A stretch of 64,000 bases of DNA from Baia soyae. Its GTDB lineage: Bacteria > Bacillota > Bacilli > Thermoactinomycetales > Thermoactinomycetaceae. Both the position numbers and the translations under genes were made by a program. Shown one piece after another: positions 25,444-34,361 of this stretch. Numbering within the stretch: the stretch's first letter is position 1; each line of letters starts with the position of its first letter. The stretch covers positions 1 to 64,000 of the forward strand of contig NZ_SLXV01000008.1 of NCBI RefSeq assembly GCF_004341445.1, written 5' to 3'. The notes beneath the pieces were generated by a model. It searched no databases. It had not been told where the DNA came from and saw only the letters and a program-made list of their open reading frames with translations.

Positions 25444-25542
25444 CACATCTACCATTGTTTTTCGATCGGAATAAATATTCATATATATAAATATTCATTA
25501 AAATATAATAGTATCTTTTATCAAAAAATACAATTTAGTCTA

Positions 25543-25571
25543 TTGTGCATATTATAATTGTTATGTATACT
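25543..25571 (+). promoter_or_regulatory. Sigma-A promoter of the 25.6-35.6 kb cluster
   Basis: TTGTGC, 17 bases, TATACT, in a very AT-rich stretch 40 bases before the first gene. No second clear promoter was found inside the cluster. Confidence 0.65.
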
Positions 25572-25610
25572 TTAATTCGTCAGTAAGAAATTTTCCTTAG
25601 GGGGAGAGTT

Positions 25611-26483
25611 ATGCTATCTCTACAAGCAACAGATTCTATACTCAATGGACTGAAAAGTATCGATATTCACGCAAATAACGTGGATGAATTAGTAAAACAC
25701 GGGATTACTCATATTTTGGACAAAGGAGATCGGGTCTCAACAAGAGCTGGAGATGCTTTGCAAGCGTATGATGTGAACTATCTTTTGCTAGACTCTAGAG
25801 ATCGGGTGCATACAGCTCGTCCTCAAGCAGTCAAATACTTTGCTAGAGAGCTATGTGCCTATTTCCAAGGAAGCCTAAAAGTGGATGGCGGATTATCTAA
25901 AGCTTCGAAATTTTGGAATCATCTAGCTGATCAGAATGGAAACATTAATTCGAATTATGGGTATTATGTGTTTTATCAGCCAGTTCCGGATGTAAAAATT
26001 AGTAGCCAATATGATTGGGTTATCAAACGCCTTTGTGATAACCGGGATTCAAGACGGGCTATTATCAATATAAATCAAGGTATGCACAAGACTGCAACAA
26101 AAGATTTCCCATGCACAGTGGCAATTAATTATTTCATTAGAGAGGGTTTTTTGTGTTCAAAAGTATTCTCTCGCAGTACAGATGTTATCACTGGTTTGCC
26201 ATATGACATGGGCTTCTTTTCGTTTCTAACAGAGTTAGTCTATCAAGATTTAGTAGATAGAGGCGTACCAGATTTGAAGCTAGGTTATACCATGATGGCT
26301 AGTAACTTTACTCAAATCTATGACCGACATGCCGATAAAGCGCTGGATATTTCGGACAGCTTCGTGCTTCAAGAGTCTGTTATGATGCCAAGGATCACAA
26401 ATGCAAGTGAAGTATTGGAAGATATCTACAACGGTACTTCAAACAGTGAAGTGATGAAGTGGGTTCACGAAAACGCGACGTAA
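25611..26483 (+). CDS. Thymidylate synthase-like enzyme, probable pyrimidine nucleotide C5-(hydroxymethyl)transferase
   Basis: The product has 290 residues and starts at an ATG behind TTAGGGGG. The TS fold is clear: R148-R149 in NRDSRRAIININ, nucleophile C168 in KDFPCTVAINYF, and the phosphate/base loop RSTDVITGLPYD (R188, S189, D191, G195). Two changes matter. The Asn that reads uracil in TS (GLPFN, Asn177 of E. coli) is Asp199 here, the change found in cytosine-specific hydroxymethylases such as T4 dCMP hydroxymethylase. The T-H-x-Y-S-N-H segment that contacts the deoxyribose is TMMASNF, losing His and Tyr. A CMP- or dCMP-modifying role, as for MilA of mildiomycin or the bacimethrin enzyme, is inferred. 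It opens the cluster. Confidence 0.8.
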   Translation: MLSLQATDSILNGLKSIDIHANNVDELVKHGITHILDKGDRVSTRAGDALQAYDVNYLLLDSRDRVHTARPQAVKYFARELCAYFQGSLKVDGGLSKASKFWNHLADQNGNINSNYGYYVFYQPVPDVKISSQYDWVIKRLCDNRDSRRAIININQGMHKTATKDFPCTVAINYFIREGFLCSKVFSRSTDVITGLPYDMGFFSFLTELVYQDLVDRGVPDLKLGYTMMASNFTQIYDRHADKALDISDSFVLQESVMMPRITNASEVLEDIYNGTSNSEVMKWVHENAT

Positions 26484-26502
26484 TGTAGATTGGAGATAAG
26501 TC

Positions 26503-27060
26503 ATGAGAATCCTACTAACCTCAACCAATGAGGCCAAACAGAAAGCACTACAAAATATAGTAGATCGATTTTACGATCAGGCTACCATCGAAACGATTTC
26601 AGTTGATTCAGGAGTGTCTAAAACACCAACCAATGATCAGGAAGCGATTCAAGGCTGTTGGAATCGAATTGATCTAGCAAGAGAGATCAAAGGAGATTAC
26701 GATGCCTATGTCTCGTTTGAAGGATTGATTTCCAATCATGAGTTCGGGATGTTCTTATACGGATGGTGCTTGTTTGTGGACGGTAAGAAAAACAAATACG
26801 GCTTAGGGGCTAGTTCTCAAGTGATGGTTCCTACATTTATCAGTAGCAAAATCTCGGCTGACGTAGAATTTAGCGACGTGGTAAAAGCGGATTACCCTTC
26901 GCCCCATCTTTCCAAGATGTCAGTGGTAGGAAGCAACGGTTTGTTTACCAATCTAAGCTATACGCGGGTTCAAGAGTTTGAGGATGCAGCTCTATGCGCG
27001 CTGGGATATCTTCATAATCCCACCAATGCAGGGGATCAACGCTTTGTACCTCAAAAATAA
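26503..27060 (+). CDS. YjjX/DUF84-like nucleoside triphosphatase
   Basis: The product has 185 residues, starting 19 bases after the previous stop behind TTGGAG. The N-terminus MRILLTSTNEAKQKALQNIV and SVDSGVSKTPTNDQEAIQGCWNRIDLAREI follow the inosine/xanthosine triphosphatase family (ITPase fold). The usual GIEGG active-site loop is VSFEGLI here, keeping the Glu. The family clears non-canonical NTPs. Placed right after a nucleotide-modifying enzyme, it may remove a modified triphosphate before it enters RNA, or supply the monophosphate to the pathway. Both are inference. Confidence 0.8.
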   Translation: MRILLTSTNEAKQKALQNIVDRFYDQATIETISVDSGVSKTPTNDQEAIQGCWNRIDLAREIKGDYDAYVSFEGLISNHEFGMFLYGWCLFVDGKKNKYGLGASSQVMVPTFISSKISADVEFSDVVKADYPSPHLSKMSVVGSNGLFTNLSYTRVQEFEDAALCALGYLHNPTNAGDQRFVPQK

Positions 27061-27081
27061 ACAGGCTAGGATGATCAGAAC

Positions 27082-28431
27082 ATGGATCTAGTCATCAAAA
27101 ACACTCATTTTCTGGACCGTCATTTTCAGATTCGCTTTGGTTCAATCGTGATGGAGAAGCAAAAGATAAAGCGGATTTTCTATAGCGAGTCGGAAGTGAA
27201 TACCTTTTTAGCAGAGAGTAGCTTTTCAGGTAGGGTTCTAGATGGTGAGAATCTTGTATGCATTCCTGGATTGACGAATGCTCATCTACATCCGAGTAAA
27301 GATTTATATCGAGGTCTTTTCTTAGGACAATCACTCCCAACCATTCTCTCTTTGATTCACCAGCAAAATGGCCAAGAGTCAGACGAAGATCAGTACTGGG
27401 CCTCCTTGTACAGCTATAAGCGAATGATTCAAATGGGTGTTACCACGACGGGTGTGTTTACCAGCCGCTACGAACCTGACTTAAAAGCGGCCGAGGCATC
27501 CGGGATTCGTTGCTTTATAACGTATGCTGTCAATGAGAAGTGGAACGGTAATGGCGTATCGCCCCAAGTGATTTCTGATGAACAGGCATTTGAGCGAGTG
27601 GATCAATTCTTAGCAAGTGACAGAAGTGAACGCATTTCGTTGTCCATTGGGACTTCTTCCGAACTAACTTCGTCTCCTCAGTTTATGAAGGATCTCTACG
27701 AGGTGGCAAAGCGAAATGAAGTATTGTTTTCCCTGCATGTGAGTGAAGGGGAAACACAATCGAACAAATGCAAAGAAGTACATGGTTTACACAGTGTTGA
27801 ATTTCTAAACAGTCTTAATATATTGACAGAAAACACTTTGTTAATTCATGCTTCTTTTCTAACTCCTAAAGAAGTCGAACTAGTAGCAAGCTTGCCTATA
27901 AAGCTAGTAAGCTGTCCATTGGCGAATGCCTTTGCACAGGCCGGATTGTTCGAGTTACTAAAATTGAGCGACGGAAAATGTAGCATAGGCCTCGGAACGG
28001 ATGCTGGGATGATCAATCCACAAAATAACTTGATGGCCGATGCGTTATTCTCCTATTTCTCGCAACGTGTGATGAGTAGAGAAAGACAAGTAGACTTCGA
28101 GAAAATTTTCAAACTGATCACGGTTGATGGTGCTAAGGCGCTCGGTTTAGACCAAGTTGGCGTAATCGAAGAAGGATGGACAGCAGACATTGCTATCTTC
28201 TCCGTCCCAGAACAAGCTCCGATCAACGAATTTAATCCGTTGCTCCTAGTATCCGAGGTCCTGATGACATCATCGGCCAGATATGTCGTGATCGGCGGCG
28301 AACTCGTCATCGACGATTATAAGTTTAAGCCGACGGATGAAGAGTTTCTAAACCAGAAATTCTACAGCATCAAATCAAGACTCACGGCACCACTTATGGA
28401 GCATTTGAAAGAATTGGAGTCTGTTAATTAA
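27082..28431 (+). CDS. Amidohydrolase, cytosine/guanine-deaminase-like
   Basis: The product has 449 residues. It has the metal site of the amidohydrolase superfamily: HxH in LTNAHLHPSKDLYRG (about residue 70), SLHVSEGE, LLIHASFL and GLGTDAGMINPQNN (metal Asp). The TDAG-N order and total length fit the ATZ/TRZ and MTA/SAH/cytosine deaminase group rather than peptidases. In this context, deamination of a modified cytosine-type base is a reasonable guess. Gap to the previous gene is 21 bases. It is followed by a short copy of the hairpin element. Confidence 0.8.
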   Translation: MDLVIKNTHFLDRHFQIRFGSIVMEKQKIKRIFYSESEVNTFLAESSFSGRVLDGENLVCIPGLTNAHLHPSKDLYRGLFLGQSLPTILSLIHQQNGQESDEDQYWASLYSYKRMIQMGVTTTGVFTSRYEPDLKAAEASGIRCFITYAVNEKWNGNGVSPQVISDEQAFERVDQFLASDRSERISLSIGTSSELTSSPQFMKDLYEVAKRNEVLFSLHVSEGETQSNKCKEVHGLHSVEFLNSLNILTENTLLIHASFLTPKEVELVASLPIKLVSCPLANAFAQAGLFELLKLSDGKCSIGLGTDAGMINPQNNLMADALFSYFSQRVMSRERQVDFEKIFKLITVDGAKALGLDQVGVIEEGWTADIAIFSVPEQAPINEFNPLLLVSEVLMTSSARYVVIGGELVIDDYKFKPTDEEFLNQKFYSIKSRLTAPLMEHLKELESVN

Positions 28432-28449
28432 TGAGATATTCGAGTTAGA

Positions 28450-28528
28450 CCGGGGCATGTATCTGCCCATAGCTCAAATAGTGAGTCTGCGAACACTAAC
28501 ATCGCAGTGGTCAGATACATTGCCCCTA
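28450..28528. repeat. Interspersed hairpin element, subfamily A, internally deleted copy
   Basis: About 79 bases. Both ends of subfamily A are intact (CCGGGGCATGTATCTGCCCA and CAGATACATTGCCCCTA), but the central stem-loop is missing. The remainder still folds as one hairpin through AGTG / CACT. It sits inside the biosynthetic operon between the amidohydrolase and the first ATP-grasp gene. Confidence 0.8.
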
Positions 28529-28607
28529 GCCTAATCCTGTCTACTAATTAATCAACAGACTGATATGAGTAGTGGTTAATATGAATGAAGCAAGGGAGTC
28601 GAACACA

Positions 28608-29873
28608 TTGAATCAAACTAAAAGAAAAATCATGATTGTCGAGCCAAACTGCTCAGGTGGCATTGAGCTATTGAAGAGTGCAAGAAGAATGGGCGCTGAA
28701 GTCCATGTTGTTACACATGAAGACTTATATCAGAAGAACTACCCAGCTGAGTTGAAAGAAATGATCGACTATACACTGTTTACGAACTTCTGCATTGAAG
28801 CAGAAGCGATCGCAGATATGGTTGCGTATAGCAAAAAAGTGGGAATTGAGGGAGTCGTAGCGGGTTTCGAGTTCGTGTCTGATATGACAGTGAAAGTAGC
28901 GAGCGAATTAGGACTACCTACTCATGATCCGCTTACATGTGAGGCACTTCGAAGAAAAGACTTGATGCATCAACGTTTTGTAGAGAATCAAGTTGCTTGT
29001 GCGAAGTCGATCATCGTTCAAAAGTGGGATGAGTGCACTGCGGCGGCGCTTGAACTGGGCTATCCTGTCGTGATTAAACCATCTTCCAATGCAGGATCAT
29101 GCAGTGTTTTTAAAGTAAACTGTGAAGACGAGCTAAAGAAAGCATTTGAAGTGATTCGTGAGAATAATGTGGAGTTCCCTCACGGTATGCCTCTAGATGA
29201 TCATATTTTGATCCAAGAGTTTCTATCTGGACCAGAGGTGAGTGTCGAAGTCGTTGTATTCAACGGTGACGTTAGCGTACTGGCGATTACAGATAAAACG
29301 ACTACTTCTGGAAATTACTTTGCTGAGATTGGTCACACTCTTCCGTCTAACTTAAATCCTCGTGAGCAGAAGCTCATTATGGATATGACGAAGCTGGCTG
29401 TGCACTCTCTCGGATTGAAAAACGGGATTGGTCATGTTGAGTTGAAACTGACGCAGGATGGCGTGAAGATTATTGAGGTAGGGGCGAGAATGCCAGGGGA
29501 TAAGATCCCGAATCTCTTATTACACGCTTGTGGAATTGATGAAGGCATCGTTTACATTCAAGCTTCGATGGGTCAATTTCCTGATGTGACACCAAGGAAT
29601 CATCAGTTTGCGGCGATCCAGTTTATCACGAGTGATCGAGAAGGTGTGATCGAATCGATCGGTCGACTGGAGGAGATCCAGAACATTTCCTCAAACGGGG
29701 AGGAAGGGATCGTTGACATCGAGATTTATGTGGAAGAAGGGCAAAAGATTGGTGTTCCGATCAACAATATTGACAGAATCGGTCATATCATTGCCGTTTC
29801 CAATAGCTATGAAAGAGCAGCGATTTTATGTTCGGAAGCATTAGAAAAAATTGAATTGCAAATCGCTGAGTAG
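28608..29873 (+). CDS. ATP-grasp ligase, copy 1 of a tandem pair
   Basis: The TTG at 28608 is chosen as start: AGGGAG lies 9 bases upstream, and the product (MNQTKRKIMIVEPNCSGG) then aligns end to end with the next gene, both 421 residues. GTG 28572 and ATG 28581 give an unmatched extension. It has the ATP-grasp core: VVIKPSSNAGSCSVFKV loop, LIQEFLSGPEVSVEVVVF, and VELKLTQDGVKIIEVGARMPGDKIP with the metal-binding Glu. The usual GG after GAR-x-x is GD here, but GG in the sister copy. ATP-grasp ligases of this kind join a carboxylate to an amine. Substrates unknown. Confidence 0.88.
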   Translation: MNQTKRKIMIVEPNCSGGIELLKSARRMGAEVHVVTHEDLYQKNYPAELKEMIDYTLFTNFCIEAEAIADMVAYSKKVGIEGVVAGFEFVSDMTVKVASELGLPTHDPLTCEALRRKDLMHQRFVENQVACAKSIIVQKWDECTAAALELGYPVVIKPSSNAGSCSVFKVNCEDELKKAFEVIRENNVEFPHGMPLDDHILIQEFLSGPEVSVEVVVFNGDVSVLAITDKTTTSGNYFAEIGHTLPSNLNPREQKLIMDMTKLAVHSLGLKNGIGHVELKLTQDGVKIIEVGARMPGDKIPNLLLHACGIDEGIVYIQASMGQFPDVTPRNHQFAAIQFITSDREGVIESIGRLEEIQNISSNGEEGIVDIEIYVEEGQKIGVPINNIDRIGHIIAVSNSYERAAILCSEALEKIELQIAE

Positions 29874-29923
29874 ATTGTATTTTAGTTGAGTTGAGTTTAG
29901 TTAGACGATGAGGAGCGGAAAAG

Positions 29924-31189
29924 ATGGATCAAGAGAGAAGAAAGATTATGATCATCGAACCCAATTGCTCAGGTGGCATCGAGCTATTGAAGAGTGCGAG
30001 GCGAATGGGTGTCCAGGTCCATGCAGTGACGCATGAAGACTTGTATCAACATAGCTATTCGGATGCAGTAAAGGAAATGATTGACTATACACTGTTTACA
30101 AACTTTTGTGAAGAAGTAGAAGCGATTGCAGAGATCGTCGCGTATGGCAAAAGAGTGGGGATTGAGGGGGTAGTAGCGGGCTTCGAGTTTGTGACCGATA
30201 TGACGGTGAAAGTGGCCAGTGAATTAAATCTACCTACTCATGATGTGACGAAGTGTGCGGCGCTTCGCAGAAAAGATTTGATGCATCGGTATTTTGCGGA
30301 GTGCGAGGTTGCTTGTGCCAAGACAATCGTGGTTCAAACATGGGATGAGTGTACTGCGGCCGCGCTTGAAATCGGTTACCCTGTCGTGATTAAGCCATCT
30401 TCGAACGCAGGATCATGTAGCGTTTTCAAGGTAAACAGTGAACAAGAGCTAATGGAAGCTTTTGAAGTCATAAGGCAAAATAATATTGAATTTCCACATG
30501 GTATGCACCTAGATGATCACATCTTGATCCAAGAGTATTTATCCGGACAGGAAGTAAGCGTAGAAGTGGCGATCTGTGAAGGGGAAGTCAGCGTACTAGC
30601 CATTACAGATAAGATGACTACTACCGGTAATCATTTTGCCGAGATCGGTCACACTCTTACTTCCCATTTAGATGATTGTAAACAAAAGCAAATCAAAGAT
30701 ATGACGGAATCAGCCGTTCGCTCCCTCGGATTGAAAAATGGCATTGCTCATGTGGAAGTGAAGCTGACGAAGGACGGTGTGAAGATTATTGAAGTAGGGG
30801 CAAGGATGCCGGGTGGGAAAATTCCTTGTCTCCTCTTACACGCTTGCGGAATTGATGAAGGGATTGTCTATATTCAGACTTCTCTGGGGCAAAATCCGGA
30901 TGTTACCCCTCGAAATAATCAATTCGCGGCTATCCGTTTTATCACGAGCGATAAAGAGGGAGTTATTGAATCAATTGGTCGGCTTGAGGAAATCCAGAAG
31001 GCTTCTTCGGATGAAGAGGAAGGCATTGTGGAGATCGAAATATATGCAAAAGAAGGGCAAAAGATCGGTGTCCCGATTAACAACATTGACAGAATCGGTC
31101 ATATCATTTCGGTTTCTCATCGTTATGAAAGGGCATCTGCTTTATGTTCGGAAGCATTAGAGAAAATTGAATTGCAAATTGCTGAGTAG
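29924..31189 (+). CDS. ATP-grasp ligase, copy 2 of a tandem pair
   Basis: The product has 421 residues and an ATG behind GATGAGGAGCGG. By eye, roughly three quarters or more of residues match the preceding gene over the whole length, including EPNCSGGIELLKSARRMG, VVAGFEFV-DMTVKVASEL and PSSNAGSCSVFKVN. The ATP-binding and metal-binding segments are intact (VEVKLTKDGVKIIEVGARMPGGKIP). Differences cluster in the N-terminal domain and in residues 280-300, suggesting divergence in the substrate joined. It is a recent tandem duplicate. Confidence 0.88.
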   Translation: MDQERRKIMIIEPNCSGGIELLKSARRMGVQVHAVTHEDLYQHSYSDAVKEMIDYTLFTNFCEEVEAIAEIVAYGKRVGIEGVVAGFEFVTDMTVKVASELNLPTHDVTKCAALRRKDLMHRYFAECEVACAKTIVVQTWDECTAAALEIGYPVVIKPSSNAGSCSVFKVNSEQELMEAFEVIRQNNIEFPHGMHLDDHILIQEYLSGQEVSVEVAICEGEVSVLAITDKMTTTGNHFAEIGHTLTSHLDDCKQKQIKDMTESAVRSLGLKNGIAHVEVKLTKDGVKIIEVGARMPGGKIPCLLLHACGIDEGIVYIQTSLGQNPDVTPRNNQFAAIRFITSDKEGVIESIGRLEEIQKASSDEEEGIVEIEIYAKEGQKIGVPINNIDRIGHIISVSHRYERASALCSEALEKIELQIAE

Positions 31190-31201
31190 AGGTGGACATC
31201 G

Positions 31202-32443
31202 ATGAGGATCGCATTTACTCGATCAGTAGATATCGGACAGGCGCAACCCTTTTTACGTTACATTAGCAAGTACGTTCAGAAAAATGAGCATCAGATAAAG
31301 CTTTTCTATACAGATGGTGAATGCAACGAAGAGATGTTTCCAGGTGAGATGGAAAAGGTTCCAGCGGATGTCTCCTGTGAAACACTCGTCGAAAAAATAG
31401 TGGATTGGAAAGCGGATGTCGTGATTTCGATTTCGCTTCCAGATGATAATAGTTTGCGTGATGCTTGTGTAAAGGAAATCTTAATGGAAAAGCATCAGAT
31501 TCCGATGATTATGCACTCGATGGAAGCAACCGCGATCATGTGCAATAAGTGGGAAACAAAGGGCTTCTTACGCAATTTGGGATATGCCGTTACCGATGGA
31601 TTCTTAATTCATGGTGACCTGATCAACGACCGGGGCATTCGTTACCACTCGTATCGTGATTTTATCTTTCATAAAGTGCAGAAAATGGGCTTCCCGATCA
31701 TCGTCAAACCACTGTGGGATTCGATGTCATGCGGCATTCAGATTATGGATACGGTAGAGGAATTACGAGACTACCTAACCACGAATCCTCCAACAGCGGA
31801 TGTTCTAGTAGAACAGTTTATCGAGGGAGAGCTATTTGGCATCGAAGTACTAGGGTGCGATGGGAATTATCGTTGCCAACCGTTGGTCAGAAAGTGCTCC
31901 AATTCAGTTCGGAATCTATTCCCATTTGACCACCTCCGATTTGCTCCATTTACCCATGAATCTTACCCGATTCAAGAATTAGAGGAAATGGTTTTAAATA
32001 TTGCCTCTAAATTAGAGGTAAGTGGGTCGATCGACGTAGAATTAATATATAAGGACGGAATTTTTTACATCATTGAGATTAATCCTCGCATCTCAGGTAT
32101 GACGAATTTGTCGTCGGCTGTTTCTGGGCATAATGCGTTCCAGTGCCTCCTTGAAATGGCAGAGGGTGAATGGGTAAACAAGCATCGTCTACCAAAGCAA
32201 GATCGTTTTGTAGCTGAGTTTCCGTTGGAAAATATAACGCCGGCCACTGCGGAGCGGATGCGGAATCGTGATGATGTGGTTTATGTAAGCTTTAACCGCT
32301 ACCACGACGGAAGAACACAGTACAAGATGATGCTGAGCGCAGTAGATGCAGAAGATTGCTTCTTTAAATTGATGGGTTTAAATGAGGAAAATAAGATTGT
32401 TCCCATTCATATCATCGAGGAATTACGAAGCAGTATGACGTAA
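31202..32443 (+). CDS. ATP-grasp ligase, third type
   Basis: The product has 413 residues, starting 12 bases after the previous stop behind AGAGGTGG. It is distant from the tandem pair. The central lobe shows FPIIVKPLWDSMSCGIQIM and DVLVEQFIEGELFGIEVLGCDG. The metal-binding segment is SIDVELIYKDGIFYIIEINPRISGM. The D-Ala-D-Ala-ligase-like N-terminal lobe has ADVVISISLPDDNSLR. It is likely another carboxylate-amine ligase of the same pathway. Followed by a perfect hairpin before the transporter. Confidence 0.85.
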   Translation: MRIAFTRSVDIGQAQPFLRYISKYVQKNEHQIKLFYTDGECNEEMFPGEMEKVPADVSCETLVEKIVDWKADVVISISLPDDNSLRDACVKEILMEKHQIPMIMHSMEATAIMCNKWETKGFLRNLGYAVTDGFLIHGDLINDRGIRYHSYRDFIFHKVQKMGFPIIVKPLWDSMSCGIQIMDTVEELRDYLTTNPPTADVLVEQFIEGELFGIEVLGCDGNYRCQPLVRKCSNSVRNLFPFDHLRFAPFTHESYPIQELEEMVLNIASKLEVSGSIDVELIYKDGIFYIIEINPRISGMTNLSSAVSGHNAFQCLLEMAEGEWVNKHRLPKQDRFVAEFPLENITPATAERMRNRDDVVYVSFNRYHDGRTQYKMMLSAVDAEDCFFKLMGLNEENKIVPIHIIEELRSSMT

Positions 32444-32446
32444 TAA

Positions 32447-32487
32447 GAATATATGGGACTATGAATCCAATCTAGTCCCATATATTC
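32447..32487 (+). terminator. Perfect hairpin inside the cluster
   Basis: GAATATATGGGACTA pairs with TAGTCCCATATATTC (15 bp, perfect) across an 11-base loop. No T run follows, so it may be an RNA-processing or partial attenuation site rather than a terminator. Confidence 0.45.
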
Positions 32488-32510
32488 ATTGTAGCGAATT
32501 GAGGTGTAGT

Positions 32511-33737
32511 ATGAAGAATCTCTTCAAGAATAATTTGCAACTATTTTTACTATCAGATTTAATATGTCAGTTTGGCGCTGGCATTACACTCGGAACCTTA
32601 AACTGGCTTGTACTCGACCACATGGGAAAGAATGAGCTGGTCAGTTTGGTATTCGGTGTAAACGTAGTTTGTGGATTGTTGATATCATTCTTTTCTGGAT
32701 TGATAGTCGACCGTTTTGATAAGAAGGCAGTTGTAATCTGGTCAAATGTGTTTCGGATTGCTTTGACACTGATTACGCTGTTGTTGTTTTTATTTACAGG
32801 TTTCCACTATAGTTACGTGTTCCTTTTAGCGATTAGCAATGGAATCGGGTGGAATATTTACTTTCCAGCTACTAAGGCGCTCTTGCAAAGCATTACGGCA
32901 AAAGGGGGCAATGTCCTAAAAGGAAATTCAGGCGCGGAAATCGCGATGCAAGTAGGGATGTTCTCAGCAGGTGCGGTTGGAGGATTACTCTATAAAAAAC
33001 TAGGATTTAATTCCATTTTGATTATCAATATTGTGATGTTTATCATCGCAAGCTTGTTAGTAAAACTCATCTCAGTTGAGACAACGGCAGCGAAAACGGG
33101 ATTAAAATTGGCTAATCTAAAAGAAGACTTTGTCAATGGATTCAAGTATTTCCGTCATCGTTCGGCGATCTTCTTACTCGGAATTACGATGTTTATCCCA
33201 TTTGTAGCGGCGGGCCTGATCAATGTATCGCTTCCAGGCTACGTGAGCACCTTTTTACATGAGGATTCTGTGAAATTCGGGCTGATTACCATGTGTTATG
33301 GGATTGGGGCCTGTATCTCTGGTTTGATTATTATGAATCTCTCTTCTAAAATCTCACGAAAAGGGTTAGTGCTGGTTGGGTTTATCATCGCGATCCTCTG
33401 CGGGGGACTCATGTTTGTGAATCATAGTGTTGCAGTCGCCTGTTTTATCAATATGATGTTTGGGTTCTGTGGTTCGGGGATTCGAATCATTATGTACTCA
33501 GAAGTGATGGAGAAATTGCCACCTGAGTACATCGGACGGGCGATGTCGATCTGGAATGTGATCGGGATGTCCCTACAAATCGGTTGTACGTATGTAGTAG
33601 GGAAATCGATGGATGCATGGGGTGCGCAATACGGCTTTTTAATTTTATCAAGTGTGATGACGCTTGGTTTCATCATCTATAGCCTCTCTTATCGAATGGA
33701 TAAGAAGAGTAGTAGCAGTAGCACAATGGCTGGATAG
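32511..33737 (+). CDS. MFS transporter, probable product exporter
   Basis: Start chosen at ATG 32511 (MKNLFKNNLQLFLLSD) behind GAGGTG. The 408-residue product has about 12 hydrophobic segments and a loop-2 motif GLIVDRFDKKAVV, as in the enterobactin-exporter-like/multidrug branch (MFS_3). It sits between ligases of a biosynthetic operon, so export of the product or self-protection is the natural reading. Substrate unknown. Confidence 0.85.
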   Translation: MKNLFKNNLQLFLLSDLICQFGAGITLGTLNWLVLDHMGKNELVSLVFGVNVVCGLLISFFSGLIVDRFDKKAVVIWSNVFRIALTLITLLLFLFTGFHYSYVFLLAISNGIGWNIYFPATKALLQSITAKGGNVLKGNSGAEIAMQVGMFSAGAVGGLLYKKLGFNSILIINIVMFIIASLLVKLISVETTAAKTGLKLANLKEDFVNGFKYFRHRSAIFLLGITMFIPFVAAGLINVSLPGYVSTFLHEDSVKFGLITMCYGIGACISGLIIMNLSSKISRKGLVLVGFIIAILCGGLMFVNHSVAVACFINMMFGFCGSGIRIIMYSEVMEKLPPEYIGRAMSIWNVIGMSLQIGCTYVVGKSMDAWGAQYGFLILSSVMTLGFIIYSLSYRMDKKSSSSSTMAG

Positions 33738-33748
33738 GGGGAACAGAT

Positions 33749-34330
33749 ATGATTGCGAAGCTCAAAGAAGAAAGCCCACCTTTAATTTGTTGCTTTTGCG
33801 GTGCTAGAACAGGTAACGATCCCATGTGGATGGAACAAGCTGAGATAGCAGGAAGGAAGCTAGCAGAAGCTGGCTTTGGTATCGTGTATGGTGGCGGTAC
33901 CATAGGCATGATGGGGAAATTAGCGAACGAAGTGGCTGTTGGTGGTGGCAAAGTCGTAGGGGTCTTGCCCGAGTTTCTCAGGCACCAAGAAGCAGAGGGC
34001 GGTGCACTCGCTTCTACGATCTTTACGCAGAGCATGCATGAGCGAAAAAATACGATGTATCAATTAGCATCTGGCTTTTTGGCTATGCCGGGTGGAATTG
34101 GTACCTTTGATGAATTATGTGAAACGATTGCATGGTTAAAGATTGGAATACACGACGCCCCTCTTTATATATGGAATATCCATCATTTCTTTGATCCGTT
34201 TATCCAGTTGATTGATAATTTGAAGCATCACGGATTTTTGAATGATGATGATATGACCAAAGTAAAGATTGTCGATGACATTGATACAATTGTTTCTTCA
34301 TTAAAAGTAGCAATTCCCGTTCATAAATAG
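33749..34330 (+). CDS. LOG family nucleoside 5'-monophosphate phosphoribohydrolase
   Basis: The product has 193 residues and an ATG behind GGGGG. It carries the two LOG signatures: GFGIVYGGGTIGMMG (about residues 44-58) and PGGIGTFDELCE (PGGxGTxxE, about residues 112-123), preceded by MHERKNTMYQLASGF. LOG enzymes cut the N-glycosidic bond of nucleoside monophosphates, releasing the base. Together with the TS-like enzyme this would give a free modified pyrimidine, the logic used in mildiomycin and bacimethrin synthesis with unrelated hydrolases (inference). It has no membrane segment. Confidence 0.88.
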   Translation: MIAKLKEESPPLICCFCGARTGNDPMWMEQAEIAGRKLAEAGFGIVYGGGTIGMMGKLANEVAVGGGKVVGVLPEFLRHQEAEGGALASTIFTQSMHERKNTMYQLASGFLAMPGGIGTFDELCETIAWLKIGIHDAPLYIWNIHHFFDPFIQLIDNLKHHGFLNDDDMTKVKIVDDIDTIVSSLKVAIPVHK

Positions 34331-34361
34331 TAAATTCCCTTGATTTGGCGGAGGTACAACA

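Noticed and set aside
28572-28607. Earlier GTG/ATG start for the first tandem ATP-grasp gene
   Set aside because: The extension has no match in the sister gene, while TTG 28608 has a well-placed ribosome site and gives equal lengths.
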